In this document: piece by piece, positions 12,748 through 24,609 of the stretch
How the letters are laid out: each line of letters starts with the position of its first letter
Position numbering within the stretch: the first letter of the stretch is position 1
Source: Metridium senile
Lineage: Eukaryota > Cnidaria > Anthozoa > Actiniaria > Metridiidae
Reading direction: 5' to 3'
Assembly: GCA_949775045.1 (NCBI GenBank)
Contig: OX459095.1
Coordinates: 18,652,311-18,716,310 of the forward strand
Length of the DNA: 64,000 bases
Notes under the pieces: model-generated
Database searches by the model: none
What the model was told of the DNA's origin: nothing
The model's input: the letters and a program-made list of their open reading frames with translations, nothing else
Translations under genes and position numbers: made by a program

Positions 12748-12886
12748 GCCAGTTGTACAGAGGCTGGATAAAGTTAATGTTATCCACTGGATATGAGTTA
12801 TCAAGTGTATAGAATTTGTATAGGTTTTATCCATTGGATAGGGATTTATCAGGTGGATAGCGCTATTCAGGCTTCGTACAACTGGC
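12748..12886. mobile_element. MITE with GCCAGTTGTAC ends
   Basis: Inverted ends GCCAGTTGTACAGAGGCTGG and ...GGCTTCGTACAACTGGC, with internal TATCCACTGGATA / TATCCATTGGATA motifs. About 140 bp, non-coding. Confidence 0.75.
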
Positions 12887-13017
12887 CCTGGAAATAAATC
12901 CAAAATCCTGAGGCTCCCGGATAATCCAGGACAATCGTCAGGTATGAAGAGCTAAATATCAATATCATTACATTAGTGTAGAAAATAAGGCGTTTAAATT
13001 TGGTGTTACTTTTATTC

Positions 13018-13052
13018 AAACGTTTTTGACTAGATAGTCATCATCAGGAAAT
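13018..13052 (-). ncRNA. Hammerhead-like motif of a Penelope-like element remnant (weak)
   Basis: Read on the minus strand: CCTGATGATGACTATCTAGT then CAAAAACGTTTG. CTGATGA followed by a short stem and an A-rich box resembles the hammerhead ribozyme core found in Penelope-like retroelements, but the GAAA box is degenerate (CAAA). Probably a decayed copy. Confidence 0.35.
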
Positions 13053-13665
13053 GGTAATTACATGAAATCATCTTGTTTTAAAAGTTCGTGTAATTCCCAA
13101 ATGAAAAAGCTTTGCAATATACATAGTGTTTTGTTTGTTTAGGGAAGGTCAAGGAAAATTATGACACTACACCACTTCCATAACTGGCCACCACTAATTA
13201 GCATATTAATTATTTTTGTACATACAATTTTGGAAAAAGAACATATGCAAATAATAAAATAAAGGCTAATGATAAAGTCTAAAAGTTTGTCAGAATATGT
13301 TTAAATTCTCTTAAAGTTATGAGTTTTAAAATGCACAAAAACACCAAAACGAGGCTACAAAGGCCTCAGCAAAGAATTCCATACAATTCCTTGTAATTTC
13401 ATTTCTCTCTAGTAACTTTGTTGTTATTTTGTCTAAAGCTTCAAAACTTTCCGATAATGTCTATTTTTGATAGATCTTTCCTTAGAAAGTGCTGAAAGTT
13501 TTCAGGACACAAGATTGTTCTAATTATTCATCTATTTTTCTGGAACATGAATACAGAGCTCAAAAGTACCAAGAGATATTTTGAAGGATCATACATTACA
13601 GTCTTAAAAAACAAGTATCAGTGACTACAATACTTCACAACACAAGTTAGCCATCTATATTGTTT

Positions 13666-16600
13666 TTATTGTTCAAATTCAATATCGAAGTATGATGAAT
13701 CAAAGGAATGGATTCGTATGTAACCATCCTCACCACCACTGCTGTAGCTGTGGAAGAAAAAATAAAAGTTTTTTAAGTTACGACAGTAAAAACAGTGCTT
13801 TAATTAGACTAGCGATTTGTCATTACTATTTTTTATGAATTCTTTATTAAATAACTTGTTTATAAAAACTCTTAGACACTAGAACAACTACTACCAAAAT
13901 TACTCAACTGTTAGCACCGCCAAAAATATAATTGATCGAGTTTTGAATTCCAGTAAACTCACATCAGGGCACTTTAAAATAATGGTCACATGAGTTAACC
14001 GGAATTCAAAATGCAATCAATCAGGGTTTTGGCAGTGCTAACAGTTGAGTAATTTTGGTAGTATCCCCACAAGGAGCAGTGGATTTATGTCTTGGACACC
14101 CAAATTGTTTTGGAATATATACATAACTATTACATGGTCATCAAAAATAAATCTTTTACGTTTTTACAGTGAGGATACTCGAACCGTGAACACTTGACTT
14201 TTTTCATGTTATTATTTTCTGGACCTTCTACTGCTTCAAAACCTCTAAAAATGAAGCAGTGAGCTCAAATACACTAAGTGTTCATAATAAATCATATTTC
14301 TAATCATTTCGCTCAAGGGATGTGGGTCAAAAAAAGTAACAAAAAAGTCAAAGTGTTCACGGTTCGAGTATCCTCACTGTAATTGTTGATCTTTTAAAAG
14401 AGAGAACACAACACAAAAAGTGATCTACATTGAATTCCAATTCTGGAATGATATATGCACTCAAAAGACAACAGGTGATTTTGACGACTCCCCCTATATA
14501 CTAATAAATGAAAGCCCCCTTTTTAAAAGTTGTCAACAATACCTTTTGCCATCAGGGTGGAATGCAACAGAGTTGATTGGACCAAAATGTCCTTTGACTC
14601 TTCCTATTTCCTCTTCAAAGACAGTGTGGTAAAACCTAGCATCAAATTTTCCAATTCTGGTTGATGTTGTTGTGACATCCATAGCTTCTTGTCCACCCCC
14701 TAGTACAACCTGAATGGTACAAAATATTATTAGAAAACACAAACAAGAATTTGTTGCTAGAAGAACCTGGTTGTAAAAAAGGCTCCATGGTTTTTTGTTT
14801 GCCAGCAAAGAAAAGGAACTTACACTGTACAATGAAATTTGGCTTGAATAAAGCTAAAATAGACCAATTTAGTTGTCATGTTTCCTCAGCTTATCCTTTA
14901 TTTATTTATTTTATATCTCTGCCTTACAGTTTTTGTGTACAATGTAGTATAAAATATAATATAAAAATGGAGATTAGGATAAAAGATAGTTTGAACTGAT
15001 AATATGCCCTATTCTACTTATAAGTATTAATGTATATATATACATATTATATCCTTGATTTGGTTGTGGGATATACAGTATGTTCCAAATGGTACACGAT
15101 TTTCAAATCCAAAAACACTGTGTATCAATACTTTTATAATTACAACTTACATGTTCTTTGATAGGTGATAAAGCTGCAGAGTTCACAGGTCTTTCAGTCT
15201 TGTAGATTTTAAGATGCCGCAGCGAATCGGTGTCAAATAACTGGAAAAAAAAACAGTGAATTAAGAACACTATATTTTGTTCCAGCGTTTACATTTTTGA
15301 GCTCTACTTCCTAAATGATCACGAAAACTGCTGTATGAATATGGAAGAATGATATGGAAGTAGTGCACAGTTTATGAAAAGACTGATTGTATTTGACTAC
15401 TGATGTCTTCATTCAAATCCCAGTTCAGATACCTTGCTTTCCAAGGTTGGAGTTGTGACTGTCCAATGTGCTGTTCTCAATCATATCTCAAGGGGTTTCC
15501 CCTGGACTAACTGGATTTCCTCTAAGTCAAAGTAACATGGTTTGACAGTTTTGCACCTATTAAGGTTGGTGTAAAAGATCCTATTGGGTTGTTCAGCACA
15601 ACAGCCTGGTCTCAGAGGCATTACTAACCACACTCATGGTAGCAATGTGTGCCATTATATTATATAGCAGTCCATCATTTCATTCATATTTATTATGCCG
15701 AGATGCACAAGTTTTTCAAAGTTTCCTGCTATCCCTGCTTAGGGGAGACCACTTACTTTATTTTAATTTTATATACACCTATTTCAAAAATCGTTGAAAA
15801 ATCGTCTACACTCTAAAGCCTGCAAAGGATTTGGTTACATGGACTTAATTTGTGATTTATTGCACGTTTTTTAAAGAAATATTTCTATTTATATCTACCA
15901 CAACAACATGTCCTTTTGGTCATATAACACAAACATGTACAACCAAAATATGCTATGAATAAATCGATAACAAGAGAAGAAATACCGACATCCTTTGCAG
16001 GCTTCAGAGTGTGGACTGTGGCTTTGTTTGCAACAATGATTTTTGAAATAGGTGTATATGAAATGTTCAAAACACATATGGCTTAGCTTTTATATTTCCA
16101 GTGTAAATACGTAAAATGCTACAGATAAGAACATTAGATAACTAACCAAAAGGTTGTGGGTTCAAATCCCAGCTGGAGAATCCCCCTTTTTCAAGTATTT
16201 TCATTTATCTAGAAACTCTGCTGACTTCTTTGTACTTGTAAGTAAAAAATAACTTTGGTCAAATATCTCACCTTTGCAGTGTTATCTTTCGATGCAGTCA
16301 CAAACATAGTCTGATCTTTATACATTTGAATGTCATTTATAGATTTGGTGTGTTCATGTACAGTATTCAGTTTATCTCCAGACTAAAGAAATATATAGTA
16401 TTAATAATATTATTTTATGCACATCTTCATTACTTCTAGGGAGCTAAATACTAGTGATTTTTCTTTTTTTTCCCTGTCCAATAATTAATCAAATTGTCTG
16501 TCTCCCAATACTTAAATATATTAAATTGTCTGTCTGTCTGTCTGTCCAATGGTTAATTAAATAGTCTGTCTGTCTGTCTGTCTGTCCAATGGTTAATTAA

Positions 16601-19600
16601 ATAGTCTGTCTGTCTGTCCAATGGTTTATTAAATAGTCTGTCTGTCTGTCTGTCTGCCCAGTGGTTTATTAAATAGTCTGTCTGTCTGCCCAGTGGTTAA
16701 TTAAATAGTCTGTCTGTCTGCCCAGTGGTTTATTAAATAGTCTGTCTGTCTGCCCAGTGGTTTATTAAATAGTCTGTCTGTCTGTCCAATGGTCAATTAA
16801 ATGGTCTGTCTGTCCAATGGTTTATTAAATAGTCTATCTGTCTGTCTGTCCAATGGTTTATCAAATAGTCTGTCTGTCTGTCCAGTGGTCAATTAAATGA
16901 GCCATCTGTCTGTCTGTCCAATGGTTTATTAAATAGTCTGTCTGTCTGTCTGCCAGTCCAATGGTTAATTAAATAGTCTGTCTGTCTGTCCAATGGTCAA
17001 TTAAAGGGGCCATCTGTCTGTCTGTCCAATGGTTTATCAAATAGTCTGTCTGCCTGTCCAATGGTTTATTAAATAGTCTGTCTGTCTGTCTGCCTGTCCA
17101 ATGGTTATAAATAGTCTGTCTGTCTGTCTGTCCAATGGTTGGTTAAATAGTCTGTCTGTCTGTCCAGTGGTCAATTGAATAGTCTGTCTGTCTGTCTGAT
17201 GGTTTATTAAATAGTCTGTCAGTCTGTCTGTCCAATAGTTAAGTTAATTAGATAGTCTGTCTGTCTGTCCAATGGTTAATTGAAGAGTGGTTGATCTGAT
17301 TGATCTGTTTTTCCTGATCTTTTTACCAATGTTTATAATTCATTGGTTCATTTTAATTCACATTAGTTTGTATGTTGTGAAGCCATTACCGTAGGTTCCC
17401 ATTGAATCAGTTCTCCATTTTCATGACCTGTAATAATCATGGAATCTAGAGGTCCCCATACAGCTGACGTTACTTTGGGTCCAGGAACTTCGATGGTTAA
17501 AACTGGTGTTTTAAAATCTGAAAACAAAACACAGCAAGATAAGATATCAAAAACTTGAATAAAGAACTGGTATAAGACTGGCTATTATGTTTTTTATTTG
17601 GTAATAAGATCTGAAAGATATTGAGTGGTTTGTATTTTTTGTATCTCAAGTGAAAAGTTACCAAAAAGATTGCTTACAGAGAGAGATCTTATAAATATTG
17701 AAAAATTGTGATTGCTATTATTTATTTTTCCTTTTTGTGGTTACTCTATCTATAGATAGGTAACCACTATGTCATCGTGCGGTGTAAGTCCGAGTGTAAC
17801 CTTTTAACGGAACCAATGAATATATATCCAAAAACTTGGCATGATGTCACAAGTTTACTACGATAGCACAACCGGTTAACCCCACCTTTCGAATCCAACT
17901 GACATCACTACTTTTTTTTTTTTTTCTCTCCTTTTTTTATTGTTGCTTTGATAGTTTTTGATACTTATTTATTCGTTTCCGATAGAGAAACTTTTTTTTA
18001 ACAATCCGGGTCTACCATTCATTCTATTTCAAGAAAAAGATTATTATGTTTCAGTTTCATCTTCATCTTCACTTAAATCTTTATCATTTGTTTGTGACCG
18101 TGATGTTTTGATATCATTATCAATAGTTTCACTTTGAATTTGTTTATCAGTGACCACTCAACCAAAATATTGATAATAGACCAGTTAAACTAGAAATTAC
18201 TTCACCCCGACGAAGGGCTAAAGCTCGAAACGTCAGTAAAGTTAAGTCAACAATTTTTACGATGTTACAAATTTCATTATATTACTGACTCTACCATTTA
18301 TACCAAACACCGACGCAGCCTATACTAGTTTACTCGCTAGTTTCCATTTAATCTAATTTTAAAGTAGGTCTATAATTATTTTTCTATTTTTTTTAACTTC
18401 TACTCTAAATTCAAAAGCCACTTGAATAGCATTGCAGCATTTCACTGCAGAAACGTTTAACTAAACAAGTGAGAGTAACCACATGAGCTCCTTGAGCTCC
18501 TTTAATTTGAAGTTACTGTGGTTCCCAGTCCCAACTAGACCTTCAAACAAAGATGAAAAATAGAGTTTTGGTGGACCTTAATCAACTGTATTTCCAAGGT
18601 AACACAGATAAACTTGTCTGTTACCGATGGGCGATAAATTCACAACATAAAGAATTTGTGTAAATTAGATCTAATTTTGTCTTTTTGCCTAACTTTTTTG
18701 TTCCTATTTTTCGCTGACCTTGATTTCAGAGAGTTTGGAATCGATTTAATCATTTTTACAGCAGAAACTCTGAGTAGCAAGTTTATCGCTGATTTGCAAC
18801 TGAAATTTTATTTTGTGTTCCCCTTGAGATACAGTTGATTGACGTCCATCAAAACTTTTTTTTCTCGTTTGTGTTTGAAGGTCTAGTTGGTTATGTGTGA
18901 CTGAGAACTGCAGTGAAAAGTTACCAAACTCACCCTCTCTTATGTCCACTATCATTATTTGGCAAGTGTGCCCCATCTGTCTGTCAGTTGAAAACATGAT
19001 TTGGTTTCCACAGTATGAAAAGCCACAGGTTCTCACTGCGGTTGATGTGTCAAGCTTTGAAATAGTCGTCCCCATCTCACAGTCCCATAGTCTGATACTG
19101 TTATCAGCTGCACCAGACACAAACTTTGTAGTTCCCCCTGAGTTCTTTGAGTTAAAGATAATAACCCTTGTGGAACAAGATGATGATACAATATGGCAAC
19201 AAAAACACATGTTATGGTTGGTGTAAAACAACTATTTAAATACCAAAGGTTGCACCCTTATTTCAAGTACTGATAGTGATGAGTGAGTGGAACTATCACT
19301 CTGAAGATGACTTCTGTTTCGATGGCGACACATCACACATCAATTTTTTGTACTTGGGGGTAAAAGTATCAGGTATGATTGTCATGTCTCTTAGGGGTAA
19401 TGATAAGTATTTTTAGGGAATGAAAATTGAAGTTTTTAGCATTTTTTGGTATCTTTTAGGGTATCGAAACAGGAAAATCCCATTGCTTGCTGAGCTTTAC
19501 CATTTTTTGTTTTTGTGTTTGTATCTCTAAGTGAGTTCAAAAATAAACTTCACTTAGTCTATGTTATTGAAGTACAACAGCATTATCATCACACAAGAGA

Positions 19601-19818
19601 AAGAATATTTAGGAGTAGAGTATTTAAAATAGGATACAGTTGGTATCAAAGCACCAGATGGCACCACCATGACCATTATAAGTTCCAAGGCGTTCCCCAT
19701 TCAATGAATACCATACAGTTGGTTTAGTGTCTTTAGCTGAACTGAACAGAAGATCACCCATACGATTGTACTTGATCTGTGTGATGGCCCTCTCATGACC
19801 GTGAAGAACAATGGGTTT
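13666..19818 (-). CDS. EIF3I: Eukaryotic translation initiation factor 3 subunit I (WD40), 7 exons plus probable ATG-only exon 1
   Basis: WD40 beta-propeller subunit of the eIF3 complex, which loads mRNA onto the 40S ribosome in the cytoplasm. Exons: 19818-19638, 19137-18934, 17517-17390, 16382-16272, 15240-15151, 14709-14543, 13747-13666; all GT-AG with matching phases. With a start ATG they total 966 nt (321 residues; human has 325). Residues run [40 protein letters not shown], then [68 protein letters not shown] and a C-terminus FDIEFEQ. This matches the family along its whole length. Exon 2 starts exactly at codon 2 (AG|AAACCC), so the start codon is in an upstream exon, as in vertebrates; the best candidate is at 24610. 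Its introns carry several MITEs, a GTCT minisatellite and, in intron 1, a 4-kb transposon. Confidence 0.95.
13890..14062. mobile_element. Foldback MITE in the last EIF3I intron
   Basis: Arms ACTACCAAAATTACTCAACT ... AGTTGAGTAATTTTGGTAGT. The arms extend about 65 bp each through GCACCGCCAAAA and TTGAATTCC. Non-coding. Confidence 0.8.
14167..14379. mobile_element. MITE, TA target duplication, CAGTGAGGATACTCGAACC ends
   Basis: TA | CAGTGAGGATACTCGAACC ... GGTTCGAGTATCCTCACTG | TA, arms of about 37 bp. The CAGT end and TA duplication suit a Tc1/mariner-mobilised element. Confidence 0.82.
15405..15670. repeat. SINE-derived segment
   Basis: GGTTGGTGTAAAAGATCCTA, CAGCCTGGTCTCAGAGG and ACTAACCACACTCATGGTAG resemble the body of the tRNA-derived SINEs at 39872 and 47427 (AAAAGATCCTGTTGTGCTTA; ACTAACCACACTCATGATTG). 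The tRNA-like head is not clear here. Confidence 0.5.
15771..16059. mobile_element. Foldback element in EIF3I intron
   Basis: Arms ATATACACCTATTTCAAAAA ... TTTTTGAAATAGGTGTATAT, with inner GCCTGCAAAGGAT / ATCCTTTGCAGGC. About 290 bp; the open frames across it are read-through of the palindrome. Confidence 0.78.
16140..16190 (+). repeat. tRNA-like B-box fragment (SINE remnant)
   Basis: AAAGGTTGTGGGTTCAAATC followed by CCAGCTGG has the shape of a tRNA T-arm (GGTTCAAATCC, a pol III B box). No complete cloverleaf is visible upstream, so I call it a SINE remnant, not a tRNA gene. Confidence 0.4.
16495..17290. repeat. GTCT-rich minisatellite, about 800 bp
   Basis: Higher-order unit: (GTCT)2-4 + CCAATGGTTAATTAAATA, roughly 35-45 bp, about 20 copies with TTTATTAAATAG and CAATTAAATG variants. 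It lies just 3' (in gene direction) of the EIF3I exon 17390-17517. Confidence 0.92.
18120..18340 (+). mobile_element. Penelope-like retroelement end with hammerhead-like motif
   Basis: 18205-18236 reads CCCCGACGAAGGGCTAAAGC then TCGAAACGTCAG: a GACGA box, a short GC stem, a GAAA box and a closing GTC. This is the layout of the hammerhead motif carried by Penelope-like elements. It is followed by a shared tail (GTTACAAATTTCATTATATT, CGACGCAGCCTATACTAGTT, TACTCGCTAGTTTCCATTTA) that also occurs at 26505-26588 and, in part, at 33590-33720. No reverse transcriptase remains. Confidence 0.5.
18531..18892. repeat. Inverted repeat of about 360 bp
   Basis: CCAACTAGACCTTCAAACAAA at the left and its complement (GTTTGAAGGTCTAGTTGG) at the right flank a non-coding centre. 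Probably a foldback element; it ends about 40 bp from the EIF3I exon 18934-19137. Confidence 0.6.
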
Positions 19819-19967
19819 CTGGTGGATAAATACACACAACAGTAACATTAAATTTTGATTTTGAAAAGGAAGAGTAAAAGCACTAATATTTAAAATCGGT
19901 AGTTCTTTCAACTATCAATGCTCATTTTACGGGTATTTAAAGCTACTCAAATGTACACAGAATGAAA

Positions 19968-20123
19968 CTTGGGCCATTCCACTTTATATCCACACCCCAC
20001 ACCCCCCCTGTTGACGAGATTTTCTGAGGGGGTGGGAGTGGGGTAATTTTTTCTGAAGGGGTCAAAATGAATCGACCTCTTCAACAGGGGGGGGGTGTGG
20101 ATATAAAGTGGAATGGCCCTAAG
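19968..20123. mobile_element. Foldback MITE (GGGCCATTCCACTTTATATC ends)
   Basis: CTTGGGCCATTCCACTTTAT ... ATAAAGTGGAATGGCCCTAAG with C-rich/G-rich inner arms (CCACACCCC; GGGGTGTGG). About 155 bp, directly before the 4-kb element. Confidence 0.82.
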
Positions 20124-20334
20124 TCGACAATCATTCACAGGAAAAAATTCTGAATTCCCAATTTGTTAGAAAAGGGAAATGCATGGGAAATTTTCCCAAT
20201 AATGGGAAAAATATGGGAAAATTTGAACCCATTGTTGGGAAAATATTGGAAACAAAATTACAAAAGGAATTTAACTTCCCAGACTTGGGAAAATAATTGG
20301 GTATTTCACATTTTTGGGAAAACATGAGAAAATA

Positions 20335-20700
20335 TTCCCATTCAAATCCCACACTTGGGTATATCATTAGTTTTCTTTCCCATTCAAATCCCACACTTGG
20401 GTATATCATGAGATTTTTTCCCATTCAAATCCCACACTTGGGTATATCATTAGTTTTCTTTCCCACTCAAATCCCACACTTGGGTATATCATTAGTTTTC
20501 TTTCCCATTCAAATCCCACACTTGGGTATATCATAAGTTTTCTTTCCCATTCAAACCCCACACTTGGGTATATCATAAGTTTTTTTCACATTCAAATCCC
20601 ACACTTGGGTATATCATGAGTTTTTTTCCCATTCAAATCCCACACTTGGGTATATCATAAGTTTTTTCCCCATTCAAATCCCACACATGGGTTATCCTTT
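20335..20700. repeat. 42-bp minisatellite at the left end of the 4-kb element
   Basis: Unit: CCCATTCAAATCCCACACTT + GGGTATATCATTAGTTTTCTTT; CCCACACTTGGG starts at 20348 and 20390 (42 bp). About 8.5 copies with minor variants. Each unit holds the TTCCCATTC motif that is also seen, complemented, in the right-end array. Confidence 0.92.
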
Positions 20701-21185
20701 GAATTGCGAGACTGCAAGCAAATTGGCCAGCGGAAATAACCAATTGTCCAATCAAAATGGAGTATTTTATCATGTGATATCAATAAAGATTTGGCGGTGA
20801 TTTCCTTGCAGTGTGGTCTTGTAACGGTTCCTTTTAGTGTGTTTAGTGAATTTTTATGCTGTTTTATCGTTATTCATTTCAAAATGAATAACACAAAAGT
20901 AATTGTAAATGTAATGTGATAAGTTAAAGCAGTGGAAGTCTGTTCTTGGTCTTTAAAACAGAGAATAATATAGACTAAACGAACTGGAACACAGCTCTTC
21001 ACAGTTCACTCAAAGATCTAGAGTATATTTGGTAAGTAAATTGAGATCAATACTTAGAATACCTTCATTTGAGTGCTTAAGTGTTCTACTTAATTCAACC
21101 ACGCACATTTTATTGTCCAGTTTATATTTGATTAGCAAGAAAGAAGATATTTTCAAATCTAAACGTTAGTCATCTTATGTACGAG

Positions 21186-21980
21186 TCAAATCCAAAGGTG
21201 CCCATCCCCCCCCCGGGCAAACCCCCGGGCATTTGACTTTTTGAAAAAAAATTGGTCAAATTCCCCACCATCTGGGCAAACTGAACAGTCAAATGCCCCA
21301 CTATTGAAACAACAGAATGGTCAAATGCCCGCCCCTCGAGCTCGAGTCAGTGATAAACTCAAATTTTACTTTAAGTAGAAAAGAAAATACTTAAACTTCC
21401 TTCTACTACATGACGTCTCATGAACATGGTAGACAAAACTTGTACAATCAAATATGAAGGGAAATTTCAAAAAACGTTGAAGAAGAGAATGGTTATTGGC
21501 AATTTTTGATTGGTGATTGCACGACCGAAAGATGGATCTCGATATAATTCACAAATCTATCTTAAAAACTGAAAGAACTTGGATTTTCTTTGCACTTTTC
21601 GACTCTAAAACACAAAGACAAGCATTTATACTTCGTCAATTTAATTTTACTTGTGAAAGAACAGAGCTCCTTTGCAATCGCTGTTCGTCAATCGCCAATT
21701 CTTTCTGACGTTTTTTGAGATAGGTGTATAACAAGGAAAAACTATCTATCAATTCTTTGCTTTTCGTTTCCGTTCCCGTGTGACTTTTGCCTGATCATGG
21801 GCTACCTGTGGTTAGGACTCCAATGCTTTCTGGGTATTTTTAAAGATGGCCGACACTCGTCAAATGCCCGCCCGTTCAAGTAGCTAATCGGCGTCAAATT
21901 CCCCACTATACGGAACCCAAGTCTTGTCAAATGCCCGGGGTTTGCCCGGGGGGGGGGATGGGCACCTTTGGATTTGACTT
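21186..21980. mobile_element. Nested TIR element with repeated GTCAAATGCCC motifs
   Basis: Ends: AGTCAAATCCAAAGGTGCCC ... GGGCACCTTTGGATTTGACT, with C-run/G-run and CCCGGGC directly inside. The motif GTCAAAT(T/G)CCCC/GCCCG recurs about eight times near both ends, in opposite senses. About 795 bp; a 63-residue frame at 21517 has no recognisable domain. It is inserted in the 4-kb element. Confidence 0.72.
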
Positions 21981-22294
21981 GTACATTAGAGAGTAAACAT
22001 ATCTCACAAACATATTACAATTAGTTGTTTATATATGTGACTGATTAGTGGATACAAAGTTTATATATTATTTCTATTTTAAAGCTTGACATCAAAATGA
22101 GGTTAATTATCCTGAAGATGCCAGGCTAGTTCACAAAATAATGTAAATAACTTTCATCCAAATTATCAGGTATAATCTGATTTTGTGACAGGGCCCATCT
22201 TTGAGCTTGATAGCTTGTTATGAGGCTATGTTTATATATTTTGCTAAATGAAAATACCATAAAAACCTTAATAATTACTTTTTGTCTACCACAG

Positions 22295-22567
22295 ACTGTC
22301 ATTAACACTGAGGATGAGAAGCCAACAAGCAGTACAGATACTGTACCAGTTGCTACTGATGATACCGATGATGATGATGATCCTGCCATTTCACCAAGTC
22401 AAGTGTCAACTGGAGGTGATCAGACAAACCGTGAAAAGTTAAGCAGTCAAACAACACAAGTGATTTTAAAATTAGTTTTTAAATGCATACCAGAGAGAGA
22501 AAGTATTTGTAAATTGCCTATCAATAGATTTGGAGTATTAAAGCAGAAAAAAATCTGGATTCATTAA
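22295..22567 (+). other. Possible exon remnant of a transposon gene, Asp/Ser/Thr-rich
   Basis: A good acceptor (TTTTTGTCTACCACAG) precedes an open frame starting TVINTEDEKPTSSTDTVP, with a run DDTDDDDD. It sits inside the 4-kb element with no partner exon that I can join confidently. It may be a leftover of an accessory transposon protein; the function is unknown. Confidence 0.25.
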
Positions 22568-23569
22568 AACCCACTCAGCTCATGGAATGGCTCAAAAGCT
22601 TTTATCACACAAGTACATTACTTTAAAGGAAGGAGGGAATTTTGCAAGCTTCAAGAAGTCTGATATAATTGTGCTCACAAAATTTAAAATAATTATGATT
22701 TAAGTTAAAGGAACATCATAATATTATTACTAAGTTAAAAGTTAAAAAACAAGGAAGTTAACTAGTAGGAGATAAGATTAAGAATCATTATACTTATTAT
22801 TTGCTAAGCTATTTGTTTTTTGTTAGATTTATTACTATCAAAAAGGTATGTGCATACCAGTATGAATTGAGTAAGTTATAAATATTGTTCTGTTTTTATA
22901 CTAAGTAGGCTATTTCAAAGCTGATCCTACTATGCATTTAAAATCAGGGAGCTAAGTGAAAATTCTATAACCTAAACCAGTATATTTGCCAAGTCTAAGA
23001 ATAAAGATTCTGTTGAAAATTCATACAGCCCTGAAAGGAATTGGCCTACTTCTATTCCATGCATGTACTTGCATCGTTTTTAAATTTGTTAACATAATAT
23101 GTGTTCAGCATAGAGTGAAGTCATTTAACCCGTGAAATAGATATTAGACTAATACACCTTACTAGTTTTTAATTCCATTGTTTTCTTTTGTGTCTATAAT
23201 TTGACTATATTACATCTTGACTATTAGGTTTTGTTTCACGGTTTTAATATCTTCACTCTATTTGACATCATTGGTCAACTTAATTGTTAATTTGTGAAAA
23301 ACAGCTCACTAAGCTACTATACAAGGTTTTGCAAGGCTAACAATGTGTTATGTACCAACTTTTATGGTGTTTATATGTTGCATGTTTTCAGTTAATTTGT
23401 TATATAATTACAAAGTCACGCTGTTAACAACTTAGTTTAAACAGCAGTTTATTGAAATAAATTTTTTGATATTAGTCTGTTAATCATGATGTTATTTAAT
23501 GTACGATAGTTCCTTATCCACAATTTGGAAAAGTTGGAAAATGGGAAAATAGTGGGGCAAACAGATACC

Positions 23570-24050
23570 TTAATGGGAAAATAATGGGACTTACAAATTC
23601 CTTGAATGGGAAAATAATGGGAATAACAAACCCCTTGAATGGGAAAATAATGGGACTAACAAACCCCTTGAATGGGAAAATATTGGGACTAACAAACCCC
23701 TTGAATGGGAAAATATTGGGACTAACAAACCCCTTGAATGGGAAAATAATGGGAATAACAAACCCCTTGAATGGGAAAATTGTGGGACAAACAAACCCCT
23801 TGAATGGGAAAATAATGGGACTTACAAACCCCTTGAATGGGAAAATAATGGGACTAACAAACCCCTTGAATGGGAAAATAATGGGACTAACAAACCCCTT
23901 GAATGGGAAAATAATGGGACTAACAAACCCCTTGAATGGGAAAATAATGGGACTAACAAACCCCTTGAATGGGAAAATAATGGGACTAACAAACCCCTTG
24001 AATGGGAAAATAATGGGACTAACAAACCCCTTGAATGGGAAAATATTGGA
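23570..24050. repeat. 33-bp minisatellite at the right end of the 4-kb element
   Basis: Unit AATGGGAAAATAATGGGACT + AACAAACCCCTTG, 33 bp, about 14-15 copies. Because 33 is a multiple of three, long frames run through both strands (e.g. GLTNPLNGKIM repeated); these are artefacts of the repeat, not proteins. Confidence 0.93.
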
Positions 24051-24609
24051 TTTTGTTGCATTTTCCCAATCATGGGAATTTCCCATGAATTTCCCATGAA
24101 AATCCCAAAAATTACCCAAAATTTTCCCAGTATGGGAAACATGAAATATTTCCTGTGATTTTTGGTTGATGTCGATTTGTACAATGGTTTTCCGATACAT
24201 GTCAATTTTAATTGATTGATAACGATTTGTAGATTTGTTTTCTAATATCATTTTGATATCCATTGTTTGATATATTTATCGATTTGCTGGTCGATTTTAA
24301 TCGATTGATCCTACAAGCCGGGTTTTACTGATTCAAGCATTCTGACACCTTCTCAATTCCATTTTTTCATTTCTATCAACAAACATTATTAAAATATTAC
24401 TGATATCAAGCAGAAATTAATGTAATAATAAAGAAAAATCAACAGTTTATCAATATTTCCTGTATTATTAAAAAGCAGCGACCAGAACACATTCACGTGT
24501 TGTCCAAAGCAAGCCTTTTCCCCTCAAAATCGCCATTTCTCTACAATCCACACTTAACCTTAGCTAATTTCGACATGAATGCAATAAGAGATATCACTAG
24601 TACCCTTAC

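Larger units (their letters stand above)
12362..13665. other. Intergenic between EIF3I and the SRRM2-like gene
   Basis: Should hold the SRRM2 promoter and 5' UTR (just above 12361) and the EIF3I 3' UTR. I see a foldback element at 12748-12886 and a hammerhead-like motif near 13020. A plus-strand frame at 12185-12796 crosses SRRM2 exon 1 in antisense and has no recognisable domain. Confidence 0.55.
20136..24157. mobile_element. 4.0-kb non-autonomous CACTA-like element with minisatellite ends
   Basis: Ends CACAGGAAAAAATTC ... GAAATATTTCCTGTG are inverted and are flanked by ATT on both sides (20133-20135 and 24158-24160), a 3-bp target duplication as expected for CACTA/CMC elements. Inside each end come clusters of TTTCCCA/TGGGAAA motifs, then a 42-bp minisatellite on the left and a 33-bp one on the right in the opposite sense. 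No transposase was found; a second transposon (21186-21980) is nested inside. The element lies in intron 1 of EIF3I. Confidence 0.72.

Noticed and set aside
12185..12796. 203-residue plus-strand open frame upstream of the SRRM2-like gene
   Set aside because: Its first 60 codons are antisense to SRRM2 exon 1 and its end lies in a MITE (12748-12886). No domain is recognisable and no splice sites support it.
16140..16190. Possible tRNA gene (T-arm-like GGTTCAAATCC)
   Set aside because: No acceptor stem, D-arm or anticodon arm upstream that folds with it; better explained as a SINE remnant.
18896..19226. 109-residue plus-strand frame
   Set aside because: Antisense to EIF3I exon 18934-19137.
23514..24263. 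Long open frames (249 and 171 residues) with an 11-residue repeat
   Set aside because: They are the translation of a 33-bp minisatellite, open on both strands because 33 is a multiple of three.
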